Source: Trema orientale
Lineage: Eukaryota > Streptophyta > Magnoliopsida > Rosales > Cannabaceae
Direction: 5' to 3'
Assembly (NCBI GenBank): GCA_002914845.1
Contig: JXTC01000255.1
Span: 62,001 to 126,000 of the forward strand
DNA length: 64,000 nucleotides
Under the pieces are notes generated by a model. That model did not search any database. It saw only the letters and a list, made by a program, of their open reading frames with translations, and was not told where the DNA came from. The translations under genes were made by a program, and so were the position numbers. Positions within the stretch are counted from its first letter, which is position 1. Each line of letters begins with the position of its first letter. This document shows positions 12,295 through 22,870 of the stretch, piece by piece.

Positions 12295-12807
12295 AAAAAA
12301 AGATGATAACACCAATACGATCCCTTAAACAAAATAAAATTTGTGGAATAATTGAAGCTCGTATTATTAGACTTTGGCACAATATAATAACACAACCGGG
12401 CGTCTAATAAGTCTTGATTGTGTTTTAGTTGATTATGAGGTAAAACAAAATAACACTAGATTACCTTATATCATATTTTATTATAATTTAATATAATTAA
12501 TACATATAACTTTTAGTATTTAATCTCATAAAATATTATATAGTGATTAAATAATTTTTTGTAAAATACAGTATGAGGCAATCCATAGAACAATCAAAGC
12601 TTAAGATACAGATCATTTCACACAGCAAATAATTGAAGGAAAGTGTATTGAATCACTAATTTTAATATAGCACCAAATAAACCAAGATATAGAATAGTTC
12701 CATATAATGCGATGCTACAATTTGTCAGAACAACATCGTTTGTTATGATAACAACCTTAACGGCAAACATTCCAATGCCTAAATTTTCTTTCGTAGATTT
12801 TGACCAA
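12295..12807 (+). pseudogene. Helitron RPA-like single-strand DNA-binding ORF, truncated
   Basis: About 145 bases after the helicase a decayed frame begins ITPIRSLKQNKICGIIEARI, like the N-terminal OB fold of replication protein A. At about 12560-12807 one reads FTQQIIEGK, KPRYRIVPYNAMLQFVRT and MPKFSFVDFDQ, which fits the same RPA-type family. Such genes accompany RepHel in many plant Helitrons. The frame ends exactly where the Athila/Tat LTR starts (12808). Assignment is by pattern recognition; the middle is too decayed to follow. Confidence 0.6.
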
Positions 12808-14321
12808 TGTCTTGAAAAATTCACAAGTGCATGAAATCATAAAAACAAGTAATATAATGATAAGTAAAGATATCGTCCCACGGATGACGAAATGGATTAG
12901 CTCAGTGGTAAGAACATTCATAACCTGGGATCTCGATCCTAAGTTCGAGTCACACCGAGAGTAGGCGTGAAATTCTATAATCCTCAACGGGGTGTGATAG
13001 GGATTAGGTAGTAGGTATTTTCTTTTAATTTGTAATAAGTGTAGGTCATTAGTTAAGCTCCACTTTTTTTGAAAACAAGGATATCAGCTCACGGAGATTT
13101 GATTAATTAAAACTTCCAACTAGGTAATGAAATTGGATTAACCCTAATTTTATCTAACCAATTAAAATTCAAAAATAAAGAAATTAAAATAAAAATACTA
13201 ATAAAGAAAATAAAAATACTTAAGGAAATAAATTACCAGAAAATAAATAGACAGAAATATCAATGCGAGACTACCTAGGATACTAATTTCACCTTCCTAA
13301 TCCTTTTAATTTTCTATTATTATTCCTAATCCAATTAATTTACCTAAGTGCCAGTTAGAATATCTTAGTATATATTACTAATAATCTCTTCTAAGACTTA
13401 GCAATAATATATTCACTTAATAATTTACTATATTCCTATATAAATTGAATGAAGCAAAAGATTCATTAAGTTCTATGATTTCTTTTAAAATTGCATAAAT
13501 CTATAAGTATACTCCTATCCCATATAATTTATATTATTCTATTCATGCTCTTCCTCTCTGACTTTCTCTCTCTAAAATGGTGTGTTTTTCCTCTTATCTC
13601 GTAATCCTTTTATTGCTGCGGGGAGAGTGTGTTTGAGTTGTTCACTCATTCCAAAGCTGAAATATGAATGGTGGAGTGATATGGCGCTTCCCAATTTTTT
13701 CTCTTTTCTTTTCTATTTTTTTTCTCTTCTCATTTATTTCTAATTTTCACGTTTCTGAGCTGAAAGAAATTATTTGGTGCGGCTGAAACTCGTAAGATTA
13801 GCACTTAAATGGCATCGGATTCGTTGTTAGACAGTCAAAGCCAATGGGACTAACGTGGCATCGCTTAAGTGGACGGAGGAACTGGTTGCATGAGTACATG
13901 CCACACAAGAACAAACACGCCAGCAACTGTAGCTGCACGCGGGCCCCACCTGTCAGTTGTCCTGCTTCACCACTCTTGCTGTCCATGCGTGCGTTACACG
14001 CACCAATCAGGTGCGTCTGTCAGCTTGATGCAACAACCTGAAATCGTTTGAAATTTCTTTTTTTTTTCTTTAACCTGATTCAAATATAATTAAAATTAAA
14101 TTAAAACCTAAATCTAATAAAAGTCTAATTCAAATTAAATTAACTAAAACTAATCAAATTAAATTAGAATACCTAAACCTAATAAAATTAAATAAAACCA
14201 AATCTAAACCAAAATAAATTAAAACAATGTAAATTACTTAAAATATAAATTAAAACTACTCTAAGACATACATTTTTAATGAATAAAAGACACAAATAAC
14301 TCTATAAAAATAGACTTATCA
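12808..14321 (-). repeat. 3' LTR of the Athila/Tat element
   Basis: On the minus strand it starts TGATAAGTCTATTTTTATAG next to a purine-rich tract and ends with a run containing CACTTGTGAATTTTTCAAGACA at 12808 (the last 20 bases are typical). The phrase 'ctccgtggga ... gatatc ... tgcacttg' near its end is characteristic of plant Athila/Tat LTRs. Without the SINE it is about 1.3 kb. The section 14060-14280 is simple AT-rich sequence; 13560-13790 is T/C-rich. Confidence 0.7.
12885..13079 (+). mobile_element. tRNA-derived SINE
   Basis: A pol III box A ('tagctcagtgg', about 12898-12908) and box B ('agttcgagtc', about 12943-12952) are spaced as in a tRNA gene, but no acceptor stem closes, so this is a SINE head and not a tRNA. 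It is bounded by an imperfect duplication: 'gatatcgtcccacgga' at 12869-12884 and 'gatatcagctcacgga' at 13080-13095 (13 of 16 identical). The 3' end carries 'cttttttt' and an A-rich tail. The length of about 195 bases is typical for plant SINEs. Confidence 0.75.
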
Positions 14322-15905
14322 TACCTCCAGACTTGAATTTTTGTTAGTTCTCAAGTAAAAGAAAAGAAAACCTAAACAAAAACTCTAAAGACCTAACTAT
14401 GAACTAACCATGACCCATTTCAATTCTCAAAACTTACTTTAAAGATTTTACATAATATAAAGCTCAAAGAAAAACTCTGAATATTGTAAAAGGTGTAGAA
14501 TTTCAATTCAAATTCCAACTCGATTCCATTATAAATTCCTTGAGTGTGTATGAATAAACAATTATATTTAATCACTTGCAACTTCGATCAGTTTATGTAA
14601 ACAAGTATGTTATAATAAATATCTGGCTAGAAATATAAACTCCATAATCCTACTTTTTATATTACTCTCTACTAATGTAGACAAACATTGAATCAAAGAT
14701 CGTTAGGACTTTATGATGCTTGTAATGTAAGGCTAAGGTAATGGGTCGGATAAAAGTTATTTTTGTGGCTCAAATCACTTTAAGCACATATATTATTACT
14801 AGATCTTTTTCTTTTAAACCGTTAAACACTCATAACACCCCTAAACTTGTTTCCATTTTTCTTCTCTCACTCCACATTTTTCTTTTCTCTTTTTTCATAG
14901 AATTACTATACCTCAAACTTATGATTTTTTGATCTTTTCTTTTGTTTCATCATTCTTTTTTTTTTTTGGTTGTACAAGGGTATAGTACCTCACTTTTTCT
15001 TTTCAATGCCTCAAAATGATTGTTCTCAAAATACCACCCTTCCTCCCATCTTGTCACAAAACTCAAAATATTTTTAACAAAGATCGCATGTGCTATCAGG
15101 CGTAAGATAAAATGTTGGAAACTGTTTAAAGCTAGGATAAAATATGGATATCAAAGAAAATGTCATCTAGGCTCAAAGGGGTAGACTAAAGATATAAGTG
15201 TCAAGGATAGGCTCAAACGATCCAAAGATGGATTAAATCATGTCTCTAATACAATGTAGCCTAGGATTTTACCTCAAGTGATAATCAAACGGGTCAAAGA
15301 TGTACTTAATCCACATAAACTTTCTCTAAATAAGCAAAACAATTAATTGCAACCATTCATGTGCTCAAAATTTTCAAAGAATTATAAGCAAAATCAAACT
15401 AACACATAATCAAGCACATAGATAAGAAACAACATTCATCATTTTTCTTAGAACTTATTCAGTTAAATCAAGTCTTATCATCAACATTTGATCTTCAAAC
15501 TAGGTCATAAAAACAAAACAAAAGTAATTTTTAATTTTTTTTTCAATTTTGTTTTTGAAAATTTTAATTCTCTACCCCCAAACTTAAAATTAACATTGTT
15601 CCCAATGTCAAATATAAAAGAGAAGGTAAAAGAAAACTCCCTCAAATTTTTACACGTAGGTGGAAGGTACTTGTTGAGTCGTTGAAGTCCACATATCGAC
15701 CCTCAAACTTGTGTAGAAAGTTGAGACACACAAAAACAAAAGAAATAAAACATAACAAAAGAAAACAAACCTAATAGATTCAAAATTAAATGGAAAAGAA
15801 AAAGTTCATAGGTTGCCTCCCAAGAAGCACTTATTTTATAGTCATCAGCCAGATTCTTAAATGAGGATCATTCAGGGAGGTTTGTAGATGGATGGATATA
15901 TTCTA
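14322..15905 (-). other. Athila/Tat polypurine tract and post-pol noncoding region
   Basis: No intact gene. On the minus strand, 15890-15810 gives the tail of pol ending in a 'cttcttgggaggcaacc' run (LGRQP-type ending in related elements, here altered). Next at about 15610-15580 is 'cattgggaacaatgtt' followed by 'ttaagtttgggggtag', the conserved post-pol signature of this group. The following 1.2 kb is AT-rich noncoding sequence also found at 50.4-51.3 kb. The polypurine tract 'tcaagtctggaggta' lies at about 14322-14337. Confidence 0.65.
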
Positions 15906-17593
15906 TGTTAGCCCGAGATAGACAACCCAAGAGGGGGGGTGAATTGGGTTTTAGACCTTTTTAAGAAACCTTTTAACTATGTAAAATCATAGACCACTAT
16001 TTTGAAACTTATAACCTAAATGAACAATAATGCTAAGTATATAACAATAATAGCATATTAATTAAGCATAATAAATATTAAATACACAATCAAATAGTTT
16101 GTATTAAAGTAAATAGTGTAGGAAAAGAGAAAATACAAACTTAGTTTTTATGAGGTTCGACAAACACGACGGTTTGCCTACGTCCTCGACCCTCGATAAT
16201 TTGCTTTGGGTTTTCCACTATCAGATCAAGATTGTAGTCTTGACCGACCTTTTTACAAAGAGTGAATTCTTTTTAGGCTCACTCACACCTTTACAATAGT
16301 CTTGACTCTGGATCTATCACATCTAACCTTGAATTATTTTGACTCTGGTGCCAATCCTCACCTGCACGCTGGTTGTTTAGACTCTGGTGGCAACCTCACC
16401 TAAATCGAGTTGTTTAGACTCCGGTAGTAACCTCACCTATACACGGGTTGTTTATAACTCCAGTGCCAGCCTCACCTTACACTTAATAGTTTTTCAATAA
16501 ATAAAAGTGATCATACTCACTCACAAACTCTCCTCACAAAATAATGAATATAATTTTAGCTTAGGAGATTTGAGAACAATGCACAATAGATGCTCTAAGA
16601 TTGGCTCAATATGATTTGAAAGTATAATTGATGTGAAAATAGGCTAAGATACTTTGAGAGTAGATGGATATCAATTTAGGCTCATGCTCTTGTCTTTAAT
16701 GCAATCAAATGAGGCTCTATATATAGATATCCGAGAAAGCTAGCTATTTATAGCCATTATTTACTCTCTGTGGCCATTCTGGTGTGGCCATTCTGGTCGA
16801 CCGGCTAGTCGACCAAAAATATAACCGTTGGAGCTGACAACTTCCAATGGTCATATTTTTTGGCCTGCTGATAACTCTGGTCAACCGGCTAGTTGACCAA
16901 ACTTCGACATGTTTCTATTATGCTCGTTTTTCAGATTTTGATAGGATTTTTGGCGTTTTTCAAATTCAGACTTCCAAATTTGTTTTGAACACTTTAAAAC
17001 ATAGAAAATCAATTTGAAAAGAATCTTTTGGCCATTGCAAACTTGTTTTAGTTTCACAAAGATATTTAACAATAATTTAGAAAGTGTTCATACTAAAACA
17101 CATTCTACTTTGCAAATAGAAAATCTTTTTTTGGCCTATATCAAATAATCATGATTTCAAATATATTTGTAACTTATTTAAACTTAAGAAATCATGTTTT
17201 AAAGTATATTTTGCCCATTCAAAATCATTATTTTCTATTTTCAAACTTCTATAATAAAATAACCATTTTTAAGCTTAAGATAGCTTGAAAACTCTTTTGA
17301 AAACATGAGCCAATGCAAAGAGAATTTATGTGCAATGAACTAAATCAAATACAAGACTAAATATGAGATATACCCTATCTAAGTCATGGTCTTGTATCTT
17401 GATTGTCCATCTTCAAGATTGATTCTAATAAGTCCAATATGCATTCATCTTCAAGCTTGTTTCCTTGATTAACTCGAGTTAGAATATTTAAAGTTATTTC
17501 ACTACATACTCAATTTAAATCATTAGTACTAAATCAAATATTTGTTATCTTTAAAATAAGAGTGAGTAAGATTGAAACCTTAATTTCTCAACA
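15906..17593 (-). mobile_element. Solo LTR of a SIRE-like copia, family member 1
   Basis: On the minus strand it begins TGTTGAGAAATTAAGG (17593) and ends GGGCTAACA (15906), 1688 bases. The flanks are 'ttcta' (15901-15905) and 'ttctg' (17594-17598), a 4-of-5 target duplication. There is no PBS or polypurine tract next to it, so it is a solo LTR formed by LTR-LTR recombination. It resembles 60483-62224 more than the other copia LTRs here. It contains 'ggtcgaccggctagtcgacc' near 16796, counterpart of a palindrome in the sister LTRs. Confidence 0.85.
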
Positions 17594-17940
17594 TTCTGGA
17601 ATGACCTTTCCCTAATGTCTTGAATTTTGGCTTCCTCCCATGATAGTACGATGGAGCTCCCAAATAATAGGCATACTCCAGGATATCTATTTTTTCCTCT
17701 TTGGCAGATTTGGTATGGACACTTAAAGCTTTATGAGGATCTTTTGGATGTTCTATTTTCAATTTTTTAGTCGCACTTTTCTCCAAAATATCAACTTGAA
17801 AGTAACAACCTGATTCAGATCAATACTTGATCTCTTTAAAGACACTAAAAATGACTTCTTCATCTTAGACTCACATTTTCAGTTGACCTTTATGTACATC
17901 GATGAGAGCTCGCCCTGTGGCTAAGAATGGTCGACCGAGT
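17594..17940 (-). pseudogene. pol: Athila/Tat protease end and RT linker fragment
   Basis: Minus-strand reading from 17940 gives RPFLATGRALIDVHKGQLK, DEEVIFSVFKEIKY and then an open stretch 17786-17580 with ILEYAYYLGAPSYYHGRKPK and FKTLGKGHSR. The first phrase is the standard end of the Athila/Tat protease domain and the rest the linker before RT. Stops are visible in the first part. The copia LTR at 17941 removes the start, and a solo LTR at 17593 interrupts the end. Confidence 0.75.
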
Positions 17941-19340
17941 TATTGACTCATGCTTTGTATCAATCAATCTTATACTCATATTTTGAAGTTAACAAACATA
18001 CGATTAAGAACTAATAATCTACTTGAGTGTGTAGCTATTTAAATTGAAAGGATCATAAGACATTCAAGATGGACTATGGAAAAGAGCTTGAAGACAAAGA
18101 TCAAGAATATAAGACTTAGACAAGCAAAAGGTTAATTACTTAGTACTTGTATTTGAATACTTGTCTACATATAATATGATCTCAATGGCTTAAATTTTCA
18201 TAAAAATAGGAAAATTTAAAACCAATATAGTCAAACTAGCTTATCTCCAATTAAAGTTTGAAATTTATTTTACACAAGCTTTTAAATTGATTTATGAATT
18301 TCTATAGTATCCATATTTCATAAAAATCAGTTTAAGAAGTCACAATTTTGAAAAGAATCGAAAAATACTTGAAATAAAATTAAAACATGCTCTATCGTAT
18401 TTTCAACATACCTATTCCAGTTTTTGGTCTACCGATTCTCTGTCAAATTTTTAATAGAATTTTAAATTTGACCGTTAGAACCGCACTATCAATGACTAAT
18501 ATTTTCGGTCGAATGAAAATACACTTTCAGTCTACCGAAAATGATAGATTGTCTGTCAAATGGTCTAAAACAGCTAGTTTTCATTCAAATCTATAAATAG
18601 AAGCTTTTCTAAGACTTGAAACAACTCTTGAACGTCCCTATATTGCTTATATCATACATTCAAGTTGTTCAAATTAATTTTTGTGATTCAAATTTTCAAA
18701 TCCATATTTTCACAAAAACCACTTGAGCCAAACTTAGATCATATCTTGTGTTCACATTTATTCTCTCTAAGTTTACATTGTATCAATCATTTTCATTAGA
18801 GAGAGATTCTAGTTGAGTGATTCAACAAAAATCAAATTGTAATTATGAGGTTGACACCAGATTCATAAAGAACCCAGTTTAGGTGAGGTTGGCAATGGAG
18901 TCTAAACAATCTGAGATACATGTGAAAGAGCTAGATTCAAAGCTATTGTAAATGTGCGAGTATGCCTATGGAAAAATCACTCATTGTATACAAAGGTCGA
19001 TTAAGCCTATTCTCTTGATTTGATAGTGGATAGCTCAAAGTAGGTTGCTAAGAGCACGGGACGTAGATAAACTGTCGTATTTGTTGAACCTCGTAAAAAC
19101 CGTCATTTTTCTATTTTTACTTGATATTATCATTACTTGCATAATTCACTCACTTATCTTTAAAAAGTTCAAAAATTTTTTATAACCTAATTCACCCCCC
19201 TCTTGGGTTAGCTAATTTTGGGCTTATAATTGGTATGAGAACTTTGTTCTCAATTTTTTAAAACTTAACCCTTTTTGAGATGGCTAGCTCAAACAACTTT
19301 TCTTTTCAATAAGAGGGGTTGTCACCTTCTAAACTACCTT
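17941..19340 (+). mobile_element. Copia C: 5' LTR, PBS and start of gag, truncated
   Basis: The LTR runs 17941 (TATTGACTCATGC, expected TG) to about 19228 ('gggcttata', expected GGGCTAACA), 1288 bases. It is followed by a degenerate PBS ('tggtatgagaac' at 19231) and a gag start ATG at 19280 (MASSNNFSF). Sequence matches the copia A LTR and leader. It stops at about 19340 where the truncated LTR of the minus-strand Tekay element begins. The rest of this copy is not in the window unless it was lost in the deletion that made that junction. Confidence 0.8.
18591..18600 (+). promoter_or_regulatory. TATA box of copia C LTR
   Basis: 'ctataaatag' is in the U3/R part of the LTR and is repeated at the same LTR position in the sister copies (26746-26755 and, slightly changed, near 61350 and 55365). 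This conservation supports it as the core promoter of the family. Confidence 0.6.
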
Positions 19341-19781
19341 AATCTAGGTACACTTTATATTATACTAAAACATAGTGGAGCAAAATTATTTTATATAATA
19401 CCGATTTTGATACTTGTTAACTAGACACTTCTTAGTCAAAGTGATAATTCATACTAAACATATCTAGTCTTATATATATGTAGATTATATTAATCTCCAC
19501 CTAATCAAATTACAATAAAATAATATTATAGAATTTATCTACAGTTATGTAGAGCTATTGATCACAAACACATCAATTCTTCTTGAGTTCAGAAATCGAT
19601 TCTTTCATTATACATAAAAACTTTTAGAAATATATTTCTAGTTAGTCAATTAAACACATTTTAATTTTAATATTTGCTTATTTAAACATTTATGTCCTAA
19701 AAATAAATATATACATGCTAAGATGACATGCAAAAATATTACTATTGGCAAGATATACTTGTGAGAATTTTGGGCACTACA
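19341..19781 (-). repeat. 3' LTR of minus-strand Tekay, truncated
   Basis: From 'ttaatctaggtacac' to 'gggcactaca' it is collinear with 26098-26537 at high identity. On the minus strand it begins TGTAGTGCCC beside the polypurine tract 'aaggaggggagga' (19782-19795). About 1.6 kb of the LTR is missing at its left edge. Confidence 0.88.
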
Positions 19782-19793
19782 ATCCTCCCCTCC

Positions 19794-21340
19794 TTATAGA
19801 ATTTTGTCCTCGAAATTTAACATAACAAATAGTTCTGGATATTTAGTTCTTATTTCCTCCTCCCGCTCCCATGTAGCTTCTTCCACTGTATGGTTTCTCC
19901 AAAGCACTTTTACCAATGGAATTTGTTTGTTTCTCAGTTCTTTCTATTTCTTATCAAGGACTTGAACTAGCTTCTCCTCATATGTCAAATCTTGGCTCTG
20001 TTCCAAAGGTTCATAGCTTAAAGCATGAGAAGGATTTGGAATATACTTTCTCAACATTGAAACATGAAAAACATTATGTACCCTTGATAATGATGGTGGT
20101 AGTGCTAATCTGTAGGCTTTACTCTCAATTATTTCTAAAATTTCAAATGGTCCAACATACCTTGGGCTTAGCTTTCCTTTCTTGCCAAACCTCATCACCC
20201 CCTTCATTGGAGAAACTTTTAAGAATACATGATCACCAATATCGAATTCTACATCTCTTCTTCTTTGATCTACATACTTCTTTTGTCTGTCTTGAACTAT
20301 CCTCATTCTTGCTCGAATCGTTTCTACAATCTCTGTAGTTTGTTGAACCGATTCTGGACCTAATAACTTTCTTTCTCCAACTTTGTCCCAATGAACAGGA
20401 GATCTGCATTTTCTTCCATATAAAGCTTGGTAAGGAGCCGTGTTAATCGTTGCTTGATAGCTATTATTGTAAGTGAACTCCACCAGAGCTAGGTACTTGT
20501 CCCAGCTTCCTTGAAAGTCTAACACACAAGCTCGAAGTAAATCCTCTAAAGTTTGAATAACGCTTTCCGATTGTCCATCAGTCTGTAGATGATTAGTTGT
20601 GCTAAATGCTAACTTAGTTCCCAAAGTAGCATGTAGACTTTTCCAGAAAATAAAAGTGAACTTAGGATCTCTTTCAGAAATAATAGATACAGGTACCCCA
20701 TGAAGTCTAACAATTTCCTGTATATACAATCGAGCATATTGATCCATAATATAGGTTGACTTTGCTGGAAGAAAATGAGCTGACTTCGTTATTCTATCCA
20801 CAATCACCTATATAGAATTAAACCCTCGTTGTACTCTAGGCAAACCAAGAATAAAGTCCATTGTGATCTTCTCCCATTTCTATTCTGGAATCGGTAAAGG
20901 TTCTAGTAATCCAGCTGGTCGTTGATGTTCAGCTTTGATCTGTTGACAAGTCAAACATTGAGCCACAAATTCTGCTACATTCTTCTTCATATTAGGCCAC
21001 CAATAATGTTGCTTCAGATCTCGATACATTTTAGTGCTTCCATGATGAATTGAATAAGGAGTACAATGAGCTTCTGCCAATATCTATTTCTTGATCTCAT
21101 CTTTATCAAGTACACACAATCTTCCTTTGAACTTCAAAGTTACATCCTTTGAAATCGAAAATTCTATTCTTTTTCCTTCCTCCACTTCTTTCTTTAACTA
21201 ATTGAAATAAGAATCTTCTTGTTGGCTTTCTGTAATTCTTGCCAAAAGTGTAGGTTGTAACACAAGGGCAGATAATCCAGCTGTTACATCTCCGATAGGA
21301 ATGATCTCTCTTTCTATTCTTTGTGGATCTCTTAAAATTA
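19794..21340 (-). pseudogene. pol: Integrase with chromodomain-like tail (Tekay -)
   Basis: The zinc-binding part (HGSTKMYRDLKQHYWW, CLTCQQIKAEHQ) is at 21080-20940. A stop replaces a Trp codon at about 20880. The catalytic core follows in a 287-residue open stretch (20807-19944): IVDRITKSAHF, ISERDPKFTF and TDGQSESVIQ hold the D and E positions. The tail continues after a stop at about 19944 as VKVLWRNHTVEEATWEREEE, the same chromodomain-like ending as in the plus-strand element, to a stop at 19794. Confidence 0.9.
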
Positions 21341-22870
21341 GTTTCTACTTATCTAAAACCGTAGCAATAGACTTTCTACTTAAGGCATCAGCTACCACAT
21401 TCGCCTTGCCAGGATGATAATTGATTATGCAATCGTAATCTTTGACCAACTTCAACCATCTCCGCTGTCTCATATTCAACTCTTTTTGAGTGAGAAAATA
21501 TTTGAGACTTTTATGATCTGTATATATTTCACATTTCTCTCTATATAAATAATGTCTCCAAATCTTTAGTGCAAAGACAACAGCAGCAAGCTCTAAATCA
21601 TGAGTTGGATATTTCTTTTCATATTCTTTAAGTTATCAAGATGCGTAAGCTATTACCTTTCCATTCTGCATTAGCACACAACCTAAACCATTTTTAGAAG
21701 CATTACTATATATAATGAATCCTCCAGATCCTAACGATATGGTAAGCACGGGAGCTGTAATCAACTTTTGCATTAAGGTTTGAAAACAATCTTCACAAAT
21801 GTTTGACCATTGGAATTTAGCATTCTTTCTTGTTAACATTGTCAATGGAGTAGCTATCCTTGAAAATCCTTCAACGAATCTTCGATAGTAACTAGCTAAT
21901 CCTAAGAAACTTCTAACTTCTGACACATTAGTTGGTCTAGGCCAATTCTTTACTGCTTCCACTATACCTAGATCCACCAAAATTCCATCCTTGGATAAAA
22001 CATACCCTAGGAAGTCACTTGTTCCTACCATAATTCACACTTTTTGAATTTCACGTATAGTTTCTTTTCTTTCAAAATCTATAAAACAACCTTTAAGTGG
22101 TCCTGATATTCCTCATGCGACCTCGAATATATCAAGATATTATCAATAAAAATAGTAAAAAACTTATCAAGAAACTCTCTGAAAATTCTGTTCATTAGAT
22201 CTATAAAAGCAGCAGAGGCATTTGTTAATCCAAAAGGCATTACTAGGAATTCATAATGACCATACCTAGTCTGAAATGCCATTTTCTGGACATCCTCTTT
22301 CTTAATCTTTAATTTGTGGTATCCTGATCTCAAGTTAATCCTAGAAAATACTGAGGCTCCCTATACTTGATCAAACAAATCATCAATTCTCGGTAAGGGA
22401 CACTTATTCTTGATAGTTACTTTGTTCAGTTCTCTATAGTCTATCATAGCCTCATGGTACCATCTTTCTTCTTCACAAATAAGACTGGAGCACCCTAAGA
22501 TGAATAACTAGGGCGTATAAACCCTTTGTCTAATAAATCTTGTAACTGCACCTTCAATTCTTTTAGTTCAGCTGGGGCCATTCTGTACGGTGCTTTCGAA
22601 ATAGGAGCTGTCCCAAGTAAAAGATCAATCACAAACTCAATTTCTCTTTCAGGTGGTAACCCTGGTAAATCTTCGGGAAATACCTCTAAAAACTCTTGAA
22701 CCACAGGAACATCTTCAGGCATTAGCTTCTGTTCTGCTGTAGTATCAACCACACAAGCCAAGTACCCATTACAACCTTTATTTAACATTCTCCTAGCTTT
22801 CATAGCAGAAATTACTTGTAGCTTTCTTTTTCTTGGAATACCATTGAACATAAATTGTTCCTCCCCTGGT
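21341..22870 (-). pseudogene. pol: Reverse transcriptase and RNase H (Tekay -)
   Basis: Minus-strand RT motifs: REIEFVIDLLLG and APYRMAPAELKEL (22851-22495), [24 protein letters not shown] and the active site [10 protein letters not shown] at about 22170-22140. The second Asp of the usual FIDD is Asn here, which would abolish polymerase activity. RNase H motif [17 protein letters not shown] (about 21715-21660) also has Asn in place of the usual catalytic Asp. [16 protein letters not shown] ends the domain near 21360. Frameshifts and stops near 22060, 22340-22490 and 21635 break the frame. Confidence 0.88.

Larger units (their letters stand above)
8401..12807 (+). mobile_element. Helitron remnant (RepHel plus RPA-like gene)
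   Basis: Heavily decayed but recognisable Helitron coding sequence continues on the plus strand from the Tekay 3' LTR to an Athila/Tat LTR at 12808. Rep, helicase and RPA-like parts appear in the order expected of autonomous plant Helitrons. Both termini are missing: the left part was displaced by the Tekay insertion and later loss, the right by the Tat LTR. I could not identify the 5' TC or the 3' hairpin-CTRR end. Confidence 0.85.
12808..17940 (-). mobile_element. Athila/Tat-type Ty3/gypsy deletion derivative
   Basis: On the minus strand the order is a protease-to-RT linker (17940-17594), a post-pol noncoding region (15905-14340), polypurine tract, and 3' LTR (14321-12808). The usual RT, RNase H and integrase are missing between linker and post-pol region, so this copy is an internal deletion derivative. 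A copia solo LTR (15906-17593) and a SINE (12885-13079) are nested inside. The gag side is cut off at 17941 by a copia LTR. The LTR 3' end lies inside the Helitron RPA-like ORF. Confidence 0.75.

Noticed and set aside
12892..12975. A tRNA gene
   Set aside because: Boxes A and B are present but the acceptor and T stems do not pair, and the unit has a long 3' tail and target duplication, so it is a SINE.
13798..14051. Overlapping GC-richer open frames on both strands
   Set aside because: They lie in the Athila/Tat LTR and have no recognisable domain; openness on both strands is due to composition.
19916..20338. Plus-strand 140-codon open frame
   Set aside because: It is the antisense shadow of the minus-strand Tekay integrase, whose motifs are clear.
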